The notes below the pieces were generated by a model. The model had not been told where the DNA came from and searched no databases. It saw nothing but the letters and a program-made list of their open reading frames with translations. Positions 37,771 to 49,700 of a stretch of DNA of 64,000 nt are shown here, in pieces. Source of the stretch: Arbacia lixula (taxonomy: Eukaryota > Echinodermata > Echinoidea > Arbacioida > Arbaciidae); assembly GCA_963669155.1 (NCBI GenBank), contig OZ022577.1, positions 26,381,865 to 26,445,864 of the forward strand, given 5' to 3'. How positions within the stretch are numbered: the first letter of the stretch is position 1; every line of letters starts with the position of its first letter. The position numbers were made by a program, and so were the translations under genes.

Positions 37771-38790
37771 AGATATGCACACAATTTGTAAACGTAACGA
37801 AAATGTTCTACTGAAGCAAACCATACATTGTTTTATAGCATAGTGGCATACATAAATAATTTCATACCTCACTTTATATTATTTAGTATATGAACATGTA
37901 TACAATGCGTTCCATTATTCATTTTCTCATTCATTTGCAATTTCCGTCATGAAATGCTCCTGACATACAGAAATCTAATGATTTTACCATGCAGTTACTA
38001 TATCGCACATTACACATGATCTATTCAATCATAGTCAAACAAATGACATGGTAAGTTCTAGACTCCTCCTGGATATATTATACATGCGCAAAAAATGTCC
38101 CTGATTCAAATCAACTAATTCTCATCATGGTTGAATTCTCTTTAAACATACATGTACAAAAGAAATCCTCTCAAAACCATCCATGCAGATGTGTTGCAGT
38201 ATGTTCTGCTACAACCAGGGGTCTGATTCTTGTTTGATTTCACACACTGTAATCATTTAGAGAGGATTAATTTCGTACTCCTCAAACCAATCAGGAATTA
38301 GAATGGCAGAATGGTTCTTTAATTATTTTGAAATACACCTGTATTACAGTCAACATTCTCCATCAAACATCCATAGTAGGATACTGTACACATATTTGTC
38401 ATGTACTGTGGTTCATACTGGATATGAGAAAAAAAATGAAAAGTTAAAACATATGGTAAACCGCAGGAATCCATTGCTTAGTATTAATGTTCTTATTTTG
38501 CACATCTAATTCAAAACTGTTCTCATCTTCTAAGACATGTAAAGGCTGTCAATGAGGATCTACCACTTTAAGCTAGAATCAGGCAGACTGTATGAAAACA
38601 TCCCAAGAGGACTTATTCATATCTTGTCTAGCAATTGCTTGATGTTTTTAATATCTACATGCTGTAAATAAATGAATTAAAAGAAAAGAATCAAAAGAAA
38701 AACAAGGTGGTTCGCGAACCACGAGTCGCGCCTGATTCTGCAATCAATAAACAGTGTTAAGTTTTTTTTCCAATATTTAAAATGGTGCCG

Positions 38791-39085
38791 AGATGACCTT
38801 TGACTTCATCATCCTCATCAACACACCTGGTATTACCCAAGGATCATTTGTACCAAGTGTGATCACAATTGATGCAAAAATAAAGAAATGAGAGCAAGTC
38901 AAATGAAAACTTTGAGAAAAATGATGTACACGACCTCATATCATGTGAGCTTTTGACCCCTAGATGACCTTTGACCCCATCATCCTCATGACAACACAAG
39001 TGGTATTACCTAAGGATAATTTGTACCAAGTTTGATCACAATTGATGCAGAAATAAAGAAATGAGAGCAAGTTAAACAAAAACTT
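38791..39085. repeat. Two tandem units of about 171 bp, GATGACCTTTGAC family
   Basis: Starts at 38792 and 38963, each reading GATGACCTTTGAC...ATCATCCTCAT...GGTATTACC(C/T)AAGGAT then TTTGTACCAAGT and TGATCACAATTGATGCA. This motif family looks like a widespread invertebrate repeat; I recall similar sequence but do not assert a name. Confidence 0.7.
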
Positions 39086-39694
39086 CATTTTTGTAACAGA
39101 CCAACAGACCAACAGGTCTCTGCCGATCTTTGTTCAGGCGAGACAAAAAGAGGATCAAAATGAATACTATGACTTACAATGATAAAAAGAAATCCTCAAC
39201 TCCCTTGAGAACATACCCAAATTCAAATTGATTTGTGCAACCACATTCACAAAATAATTTGCTATGGACCTTTTCTGAAGCATGTCACATAGAAACATAT
39301 CAATAAAGAGTGAAATGAAATAAAGACATTCTTCCATTGCTATATAAATGGAATTCACTTGATATCTACTACTATATCTATGTATTTAATATATATACAT
39401 GTATATACAAGTACACTGTACAAATATCACTGCACATAACAATTTTCTATGTGATTGGTGGTAAATTGAGGAAAGTAATAAGAGTCTCAGAAGTATCATT
39501 CTCATACAGCTTAGAAAAATAGAATTGTATTTAAAAGATCCTTGTATTTCGTATTAACTTTTCGGAAACTAACAAAGATCCAATGCTTCATGAAATGTGC
39601 TAAGGAATTAACGTCATGATTACCAATGTAATTCTTTCTTTAAGCGCAACACATCTATCAGAAATTATATAAATCATTTTAACAAATATATTCA

Positions 39695-39718
39695 AGGGTG
39701 GGTGGGTGGGGGGGGGGG
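39695..39718. repeat. G-rich run (GGGTGGGTGGG...)
   Basis: GGGTGGGTGGGTGGGG pattern is a strong quadruplex-type motif. Confidence 0.8.
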
Positions 39719-39972
39719 ATCATCAATGTTAACAATCTTTAAGTGTTACTCTGCTAATTTGTGTTTAGTGATGGCAGCATAAAGATAAATATCAAATTTT
39801 AATTCTTAGACCTTCCTCATGATGGGTTTAACATGCTTGGCAGTCTTCCATGTTAATGGTAAAAACTAATGTTTGCTATGTCGTCTCCATGTTTTCAATA
39901 CCTAACGGTTTGCAAAACGATTGAGCACTGGTGTGGTAGGACATAAAACCTTTAGGTCGCCATGCTTAACAC

Positions 39973-40262
39973 TATTTAGCCCTCTCAGTATCATGGGTTT
40001 CTAATGCATTTTATGTGTCAAAAGTCAAAGGGTTTTTCTTGGATTAGTACTGAGAGGGTTAACCCTCTCTTTACCATGGGTGCATTTAATGTGTAATAAG
40101 TCAATGGGCTTTTCCTGGTTTAGGATGTGTAATAATGTACGGTGAAATAAGTCGATGGGCTTTTCCTGGTTTAGTACTGAGAGGGTTAACCCGCTCTTCA
40201 CCATAGGTGTATGTCACATGTAATAAGTCAAAGGGCTTTTCATGGTTAAATACTGAGAGGGG
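39973..40262. repeat. Four diverged tandem units of about 60-85 bp downstream of sororin
   Basis: Repeats of GTAATAAGTCAATGGGCTTT, CCTGGTTTAGTACTGAGAGG and TAACCCTCTCTTTACCATGG. Lies 0.4-0.7 kb beyond the sororin stop and so may be part of the 3' UTR. Confidence 0.75.
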
Positions 40263-40602
40263 TTCAGTTACATGTAACAACATAGCAGATGATTACAAGC
40301 CCTCCAGAATCATACATTCTGGACACAGCCAGACTGAATTTGTAGATATGCAAGTTCAGCAAGACTCCTGCCTCCCCAACGGTGTTCATACTATACACAA
40401 AGTAATGTTCCTCCTGGAGTGACATACGTCCCACCTCTTGAGAATATTGACCGCATCCTACACAGCATGGCACATTGGTCTACAACGACTGGATGACCAT
40501 GGCCAACTTGCCACGTCCTAAACAGCCGATATCCTCATCTCAACTTAGTTCTGATTTGAGAGACGATGTGCTGCACGGATTCAACTGGTGTCCATTCTAC
40601 TT

Positions 40603-40627
40603 GGGGGGAGGGGGGGGGGGGGGGGGG
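40603..40627 (-). repeat. C-run (G-run on + strand) in the sororin 3' UTR
   Basis: Twelve bases after the sororin stop codon the mRNA-sense strand has a run of about 24 C with one interruption. It would sit in the proximal 3' UTR. It could form an i-motif or G-quadruplex in DNA and recruit poly(C)-binding proteins in RNA (inference). Such runs are also prone to assembly length error. Confidence 0.7.
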
Positions 40628-40639
40628 AGTCAGAATCCG

Positions 40640-40717
40640 TCACTCTACGGTCAGCTCAAACATCTCGATGTCGTCAAACTCTGCACTCATTTTCATAGTC
40701 CACGCACTTTCCTCTTT
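40640..40717 (-). CDS. CDCA5: Sororin exon 5 (conserved C-terminal domain and stop)
   Basis: The acceptor TTCTTGTATGCAG precedes 40717. The exon encodes 25 residues, KEESAWTMKM then SAEFDDIEMFELTVE, and TGA at 40642-40640. The pattern W-x-x-x-M-x-A-E-F-x-x-x-E-x-F-x-L-x-V-E at the extreme C-terminus is the sororin signature and the strongest evidence for the family call. Too short to stand out as an open frame alone. Confidence 0.85.
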   Translation of the reverse strand, partial: KEESAWTMKMSAEFDDIEMFELTVE

Positions 40718-43700
40718 CTGCATACAAGAAAAAAAATTAGCAAACCAGAAGAACACACATGAATCACATATCCTTAATTTGTTGGGTCATTGTTTCGAAT
40801 GAAAAAAAAAAAATTGTCAATTTTGCTCTATTTAATTTTTGCGGGACAGTACACGTTTAGCATATTCGCGAGATGTCATTTTCTTGCACAAGAAATACTT
40901 GTCATGACAAAACAATCCACCCTATGCACTAAAATCATCAACAAAGCCTTGAGCAAAGAATTATCATGACCACTAAACAAACAGATAGAGCAATTCCACT
41001 ACCGATAAATATGCCTCCGCTTCTGTACTAGCTTTATTTAGATTTAGATGTAGTCCCATACATGTGTATACGTGTTGGTCTGACTTTTGCTACCGCCACG
41101 TAAAAGCCGCAGCTGGACTTTGCCGAGATTTTCAAGAAAAAAAAACCTGGGGCTTATCTGCCAGTCAGTACGGTAAACATGCAGCAGGCCAAAGAGAGAC
41201 AAATATGGAGCAATCCATTCAGCTTATTCTGCCCTTCTTTGACAAGAGGAAGCAAGTAACAATAGACACCTTGTGTGGAAATGAGAAAAATGTATCCATT
41301 ACTTGCATAGGCATCAGTGCAACACCATATCATGTTAGATTGAAATATCTGGCAGCAAGATGAATATATCTTTTTTCAGATTTTACCTGTATGTAGGGAA
41401 TGCTGGGTACAATCTACAAGTACCATTAACTCAAATTTTAGTTAATTGTCAGTTGCTTCCTTTTCTCAAAGTAGGGCAGCATTGGCCCAAGGATTTTGAT
41501 TGTACCACTCTTCACATCTCATTGTAGTATATTTTTTAGAAATCCATATCCAGTGTATACTCACTCGTACCTTCTTTTGTGTCTTCTTTTTCTTGACTGC
41601 CTTCTTGGGAGGGCCTTTCTCCTCATCCTTCTGCACCAGCCCAGTCAGGTTGACGTCCAGCTTCCTCTTGGAGCCCTTGTACGACGAAGTACACTCAGAC
41701 ATCTCCGACCGTGAGTGCATGGACGAGAAGGTAGTCGATGGCCCGCTGCGTGCAGGCTCAGGCGAGGGCGACAGACGCAGGATGAGGTCCATGGATGGGG
41801 ATGGGGATGGTGGAGGGCTTTCATTGTATCCCGGAGACACAGGTGGGGATGTCGCCAGGCTGTCGATTGGCCGCGATGGCGCCTCTGGCAAAACGGGCGA
41901 TATGGCCAGCACGTGCTGCTGAGGTGGGGACAGCAGCTCCTCAAAGCCAAAGCATGAATCGACTTCCGACTTGGAGTCCGCCACGGCGGAAAGAGGGGTG
42001 GAGCTGTCGGAGCCGTTGGGGAGGGAGAACATCATGTCAGGAGACTGGAGGAGGGAGTCTGGGTCTGCCCGGATAGAGGGGCCAGTGGTGGACCCCGTAC
42101 TGCAGGTCTTCCTCTTGCTGCGTCCCCTGCCTGGTGCCCCTGGGAGTTCTGGATGCCCTGGGGGCTTCTGGCTCCCCTCCAGGAGGGACGAGGTTTGGTC
42201 CTGCACTGCTGGTGCTGCTGCCTGCTGCCTGCCCTGTCTCATCACCACTCTCTTCTGCAGGCTCCCTGTAGGTTAAAGAAGACAATCAACATTATAGTCC
42301 AGGCTAGTTTCTATAGAAAATGGACTGAAACTTGTTTTGGAATATATATGTTTTTTTGCGGTTTCTTGTCAAATCGAAGGTGCTGACTCCAAATCTGATT
42401 GATGCAAGTTGTGCAACCTTGAGCATTTTCTGCAAATTGGCAAAACTACTTGCATGTTATGACCAGTATTCATATTCATATATGTGATATTTAGGGTGTA
42501 ATTTGGATTCAAAATGGCCGCCACTTATATATCCATGTATATTATGAATGGCAAACCTTACCTATGGCAAAATGAAATGACCTACACTTTTTTTCAAGTT
42601 TTCCATACCAGTGCATGTCAATCTTAATTTCTAGTACGGTACTCTTTTCAGATTATGAACAATAAACACAGAGCTACCAACATTGAAATTTAAGAATCAG
42701 GAAGATTAGTGGAAATTTCATGTCTATCAAATGCAACCAACCTAATAACAATAATCTATCAATAATCAGGGAGATTGGGTGATGTGATGTAATGCAATGC
42801 AATAATATTGGTCTATTATTCAGGGAGTCTCCTGGGAAATCAGGGAGACTAGGCAGCTCTGTAAATATGTTTCAGCTTTAAAAAGTGGCCGCTTCAGGCG
42901 TTCTTACATCCAGTTATTGATGTTAGTTTTGAAAAACACTTTGTTTGAAGTGGTTTTATATCAAGATTGGGGATAATACCCTCAGGTATGGCAAGAATGC
43001 AGGAGAAGGCAAATGCCATCAAATCTAAATAGAATAAGTCCAGAGAATGTCCACAAGTAATGATTTATGATACCACCATGAAAAAGAATCTGTCATTGTC
43101 TATTAATGTGTTTTTTTTTTTTGTGCAAAAGAGATACATTTAACAATGTGAGTGGTAAGGGTACAGTGTACGGGAAAAGAACAATATTGATCAGACAAAT
43201 TCAGAGTGAGATTGAGGAGACAGATGGACAGATATATAACATAGAGATACAGGTAAATACATGCAGTAAAATACATGTTGATAGAGAGAAAGAGTCGCAC
43301 TAATAAAAAAACAATAAATTGTTAATCAAAACTTTCTGCAATTGTTCTCCTCACGGTGACCATACATTCATATTCCCCAACATACATTCATAATGCATCC
43401 CCCCCCCCCCCCCCCCCCCGGAATAATTTGTATGATCAGTCTGAAAAGCGAAAACATATCGCTGCAAGATTCCACGACATTTTTCTTTCTTGTCTTTTCT
43501 TGTTCTTTTGAGACCACAAATATACCTCCGTGATGCCAGGTCATTTTCCCAAGACAATCATCCAAACTTCGGCTCATATTTGTGATTTTGTGTACAAACC
43601 CAATGGAAGGTGTTTTTTTTTCATATAATTCACAAAAATAATAATTTTTCATTCTAATCACATCAATTAATTGATTTTGGCTTTTCACGACTTGACAATG

Positions 43701-46700
43701 GTGTGTTATGAGTATCAACCATAAAAACATTGAAAGACAAAGTGAAAAAACAAAGTAATACATAAGAAATTCTCAAAACAAAGAAAAACCGAGGGGACAA
43801 CAGGACTATTTTGTACAAACTTATCAATGAAATCATAAAGAAGCTTCATACCAGAAATAGTTACATTCCAACCATAATATTGGTGAATTGAAAGGAAAAG
43901 AAAGGAATATGGATACATTTGCATAGTGAAGAATAAATGTACCTTTATAGAGATTACATCACAGGTGATGTGTTCATTAGATGGTCGACCACCTTCTCAG
44001 AGCTCAATACTTGTTGACGTAACTCCATTTATAAGTACAAAACTTGTGAATGCAGCTACGTCAACAACTATTCAGCTTTGAGAAGGTAGTGAAAGAACAT
44101 TCCACTATGTGCACCTGCTTCTATTGTAGTTCCTTGCTTGATGTGAAATGTCTTTACACCCATCATCCATTACAGCGTCATGAAAAAATCTGCATTCTGG
44201 TGTAATGGTGTAGCTACAAACTGGTTGATTGTATCAGAGCTGTATATAGATAAGACTATCTCTTTCATTACAAGACAGTTTTGGACTGTCTGTACTACTG
44301 CGTCATTACTACCATTATACTTTTTGTTGTAAGTTTCACCTCGACTAGTCTTTGAGGCGAGTCTCTTATTCTGGCGCTGATTGGGCGACAGGATGTGTCT
44401 GCTGTCCTCTGATTGGCCCGTTGGTAGGGTCTGGCAATCCATGTCACTGCCCGACGTTGTGTCAAATTCACTGATCTCAAAATCTGCATCATACCCATCT
44501 CCACCCTTACAGTGAAAAAAGAAAGAAGCAACGAGGTTTACAAATCATGTTCACATTTATGGTTGCTCAGTGAAAAATAGAAACATTACTGGTACTTTTA
44601 TTTGCATGAGCTGATTGTTTTAAAGCAACTACATTGCTGTAGTCAAAAGAAGAGATCTTTCCAAGACTAGTCAGACAACAGAGAAACTTGTATAAAAAAT
44701 GCTCAAGGTAGATCAGAAATGTGGTCTTCATAAGCAGGTGATTTTGTAGGAGTAAACTTTTATACAGGTGTCATTGAGAAACATTGTTGAAAGGAAAATA
44801 AAATAATTGGTCTTCATGGACAGGTGGTGTAAAGTGATTGCTACTTCAGGTTTTACTTTATCAACATTATACAAACTCTCACATATCATTTAGGAACTTC
44901 TTTGGACAGGAAATCAGGAATCCAACTCTAACAACTCACATGCTGCCTCCTGCAGTTTTCCTTCTGTTCATGCTGTTCCACCTCAGTGTCTGTACTGGAT
45001 TTCTAAATGAAAAGAAAAATCAAGACACATTTTTGGAATTTTTCTCCCAGATTTACCAGCCTGGCAGCCAAACTGCACATTTAGGCCTTACCTTGACATC
45101 TCTGATACAGTTCCTTTTCCTGCTGATTATTCACCTAAGGGATGTGTGAAATGATATCTAGGGTGGTGTGGATTAAATTAAATTATTGCAAATGGCTTCC
45201 ACATTGCATATGAAGCAGGAGCGGATCCAGGACTTAGTGGGGCTCAAAAGAAGGGTTATCTGCCCTCTGTGCCCCCCCCTCTCCAATTCTGCCGCTGTAC
45301 ATGTTACAAGTAATAAGTACATTGCTAAATATGTTACTCACTACTATAATTGGCTAGTGATAATTGTTAGTCTCGCAATGTATGGTAAACGGAACCGAAA
45401 AAAGATCGTGACGTTTTGTGCGCCGCTGCAACACCTCGTCAGGTGTGATACAAAATTGTAGTAAGTAGGGGTATAAATACCCTATGCAGTGCACTAACCG
45501 TAATCTGCTTATAAATGGTCCAATACTAAACTACTAAAATACGTAAACTGAATGGTGGGTTGGCAGCTATTCAGTTAGCCATACATTGCGAGACAAACGG
45601 CTATCACTAGCCAATAGGTACATTAACAAAAATTGTAACTGAAATACATGTAGTATCATATTCTGAATACCAATTAAAGAGCATATTATTTTACCTCATG
45701 CACTACAGATTTGATACCATTGCTTAAAGATTGTCCGTCCCTTTTGCAAGCTTAAAATTTGAAATCGTCTATCACGATCGTAAATTGAAGAAAGTGTGAT
45801 TCAAGACCATTTCTAAGAATATAGCATGTTGAAGCTTTCTGTATATGTAAAAAATTCAGCCGTTAAATTTCAAACCAACTTTTTTCGTACTACGAAAAAA
45901 ATATTAGTCTTTGTTACAGTATTTTTGTGGTTATTATGCATGTGTGAAATCCTAATTTTATGAGTAATTACCAAAGTTTGGAGATGATTCCTTCTAAAAA
46001 ACATTTTTTTTTCGTAATTCGTTTTATAATTTAATAAACAGATGAATCAATAAAGCAGATATTTCAACACAAACTGCTAAGAGTCTGAGGTAAAGACTAT
46101 TAATCAGACGTTGTTTACGTGCGTTATTTGAATTTTACACTACGTATCAGTTTCAAATTATGAATACATACAGTTTGCTAACACTTCTCTATATGTTTTG
46201 CCAATGTTTCGATGGTTTTGTGGTGATCTGAAAAAGGGACGGGCTGTCTTTAAGTAAAATACATCTAGTATGCTCATCTCTAATGCAGATGACGTACATA
46301 CAAGTACACTCCAGCTCAAAGGAATTGGCATAGACACTACCCTTTCCTCCCTTTCCCTACGCCAATTCTTTTGAGCTGTAGTGTAAGTAACTAAAAATGA
46401 AACTTCTGTATAAAAAGGCCCATCATTTGCGAATGAAGTAAATAACTAAGTTTTAAATTCTGATTCATATTGTGATGTTCTGCACTTCAACAAAAAGGTA
46501 CTACTTTGCATTTTACCTCAGAATCTATTAATCCTGTTTTGATATGATTAGAGGTTTGAAAGCCTAAGTCTTGCTTACTAAAAAACATACATGTTCATTA
46601 CCTTAATCACTACTTGTAACTCAAAGAAGAATTAAACCATATTGGGACTCAAGCCTGAAGTACCTGTGACCAAGGATGTTTAAGTATGGATATCCATTCC

Positions 46701-49700
46701 TTTGAACAAGGTTTGATGCCGCCACTTACATGTAATATTCCTGACTAGCAGCTGCTCTCAACAATATGATGCATACACGATTGCATCACGTTCACCTGGA
46801 TTTTATAATAGGTCATGCACATTCCTATACATGCATACATTTCAGCTTTCGCTGCTGAACTTTTAATTTTGTCACTAAGTGCTTGTTATGTAGTTAATGA
46901 GGACAAGCAAATACAAAATTTGATACTTTTTGAGATGAAAATACTAGCTTGGGCACAGTTCATGTTACTTAAAAAGAAAAACATCCTTGATACAGTATGC
47001 ACGCCTGCATCCATACAGGTAGGTTGCATGTCTCTGCACCTGTACTAGGTCACAGCAAGGATGTTTAAGCACATGGAGTGCCAGCAGCCATTTAATTCAT
47101 GCACATTCATTGTACTCTGCATCTAGTCACAAAAGAATGCTTTACAAAGATTTTCTCTTTGATCTCCCATGTTCGAAGCCGCCGATTCTCTGGTTGATTT
47201 TTGCCTGGATTTGATGTATAAACAAAATCGCATGCACAGAAGAATTTGGGGAAATATCCTCACCCCATATACTTGCACAGTTGTGACATGTAATAATTAC
47301 GATGTATTTATAAAGATCGAGGAATAGTGTTACAATATGGCAAAAAGGCTCTAAAAATGATATCAAGTTGCAGGACATGTACCAAAGTCTCAATTTGCAA
47401 TGTTCCGCATCATATTCCATTAAAAAATTGCATGAAATGTTACTTTCAGATATTTTTGCTGGCCAGTGTAAATGGGCCTAGTTTCTGAAACTGTTTTTCC
47501 TGATTTCTTTGGGAGACATGTGGGTGAAAAACAATGACCGGATCTACTTTCACAGTCTGCATACGGCAAAGGCACACATACACATGTTTGTAGATTTCAA
47601 CACACACAAAAACAATGAGTGATGAAAATGTGAAATAAAAAAAATTGGTACCGCAAATATTTCTACATGTTAAGCCTGTTGATTACAAGGTAAAGAATAC
47701 ATACACACAACCATTAATTGCATGAATTTTTAACCTTTGAAAATAAAAAACAAATATTTCTCTGGAGCTCTGTATACGATTTTCTGTCGAACATCCGGGA
47801 CCGTGATGAGAGGAATACAATGACGTGATGTCACGGCAGTCACGCAGACTGAGTACTTTTGAGTAGTATTTCGTAACTGGTTTTGAGGCTCCGAGGAATG
47901 GCTATTTTGGGGGTACTTTAGTTTGAGGAAATCAAGAGGCTTGACGATTTTTAGATATCATGTGGATAAACAGATTATAGATGGCATATATGCTTTCATT
48001 AGATACAAAATTCATGGATATTAATATCCTTCTAATATCAACTTTAAACATTGGTAACTTTCCTTTGACTGATTTTTGTCAAACTTTCACTAATATTAAA
48101 AACAACTCAACTTCAGGGAACTTTTCCTTTAACCAGCTCAGTACCTGGTCATGAAAATCACAAAGAGTTCTTTTTCTTCCCATGGACTAAGAGGGTTAAG
48201 TTTGATGCACCCAACATCATGAGCATACCATCCTGGGGCTCAAGGCTACACTGGGGAGTTCCTCAAATTACACTGCTTTAGACAAGAGGCTTGAATTTAA
48301 AAGACCCCTAAAGTATTTGTGTGTGTTTTGGGCATTGCACTTACCACCAACCGTTTCCTAGCTATGCTGTCTGTTATGTCCTTCACCTGGTCGTGGGAAT
48401 CAGTATCTTCAGAGGACAGATCTGATAAAAATACAAAGACGTCATAATGTATAATGAAACACACTGAATACAAATATACTAATTTTCCCAGATACCTTTA
48501 GTTTGCGTGCATTTTCGGAGAGGTCGTGTCATGTTTCTAATAATGCATCAAATGTACTGTAGGCAAAATGATGCATATCATTTTGAGAAAATCAACATTT
48601 AAAAAAAAGCAGTACACAACATAATGGAAGAGCATCTCGCATGTGATGTCACAAAATCAAAACTTCAAACAATCATAAATTTCCTATCCTTTAACTGATT
48701 TTCTTCAAAACCTTCATTAATTAGGTGGTCTGTCGCAATTGACAGATCACCTCTTAATTTTGTCCGAATTTTCTTTTTTTCTTTCTTTATTTTTATTCCA
48801 TGTCCCCCACTTTCTTGTGGCATCTATATCTCATTAATGCATAGGCCATTTTTTTTTATCAAATGTTCATCATGTATGTGACGTCACGAGCAATTAAAAG
48901 GAAATCTATTATTTCATGTAGCTCTAGAACTGCTCATCTATATGTAATGAAATTTGACATGCATTAAATTAATGACAATTTCTTTCGCGGAAAAAACGCG
49001 CGTCCAGCAAACGCAACGTCGGAAAACCGTTTTTTTTTTACTAGATTCACGTTTCTGACACTCCATACAACACATCCTGTCAATTAAAAAGCAATTTCCA
49101 TGCAATAACAAGGTCTTGCGGGTGTGTCAAAGTTTAAAGTCCGCCCGTGCGTCAATGCGTTTTTGTGTGCAAATATGGTAAATAACATGACTACCTTCAA
49201 TCGGCCATAGCTCCTCGGAATGGCTGTTGACCCCAATTTTTTTTCTTATTGTAGTGTCGGGTTCTGTACACAGTTCCCTAGCACACTCTTACAGGCAACC
49301 TACACAGACAGTCAGGAGACATGATGTTTGCTGGTTGAAGTACTACAGCTAAACTGCCAGTTTTTAATGTTCTCAATTTGTAAATGAATGGTAGATCACC
49401 AAGGACTAAATATTCATGAGGTTATACCAATCAACATAATAAAGTAATCTTGAATATTCAAATGAGTAAACAATAACTAACTGATAACTATTCATGATAT
49501 GCAAATCATTCATGTTATCACATGTTATCATAGACCTATCATAAAAAAGAGCGGGAAACTAGAAAACCATTCATGAGGAAGAAGGGAAGGTACAATAATG
49601 GATGGGGTGATGGTCGGTGATGGTGGAATGGTCAAACACAAAAGAAACATGAGTGTGTGCAGGGTGTGGAAAGGGAATGACAGATTAGTGTGCAAGGGGT

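Larger units (their letters stand above)
36644..38780. other. Intergenic 36.6-38.8 kb
   Basis: AT-rich, one module copy (37655-37770). No gene. Confidence 0.4.
42266..44339 (-). other. Sororin intron 3
   Basis: 2.1 kb, no exon seen. Holds a C-run of about 20 (43399-43420) and a hairpin (43991-44087). Confidence 0.6.
44506..48344 (-). other. Sororin intron 2 with several transposable fragments
   Basis: 3.8 kb, no exon seen. Holds the TIR element 45350-45614, a TTAA-flanked element 45728-46249, the hairpin 46306-46385 and a CAAGGATGT-type repeat (46670-47375). Confidence 0.6.

Noticed and set aside
41500-42076. Plus-strand frames of 72-140 codons over sororin exon 4
   Set aside because: Shadows of the GC-rich exon; splice phases support only the minus-strand frame.
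42037-42285. Alternative minus-strand frame of 82 codons across the exon 4 acceptor (REPAEESGDETGQ...)
   Set aside because: Looks protein-like but ends in a stop before the FGF motif, and exon 3 phase 1 joins the other frame.
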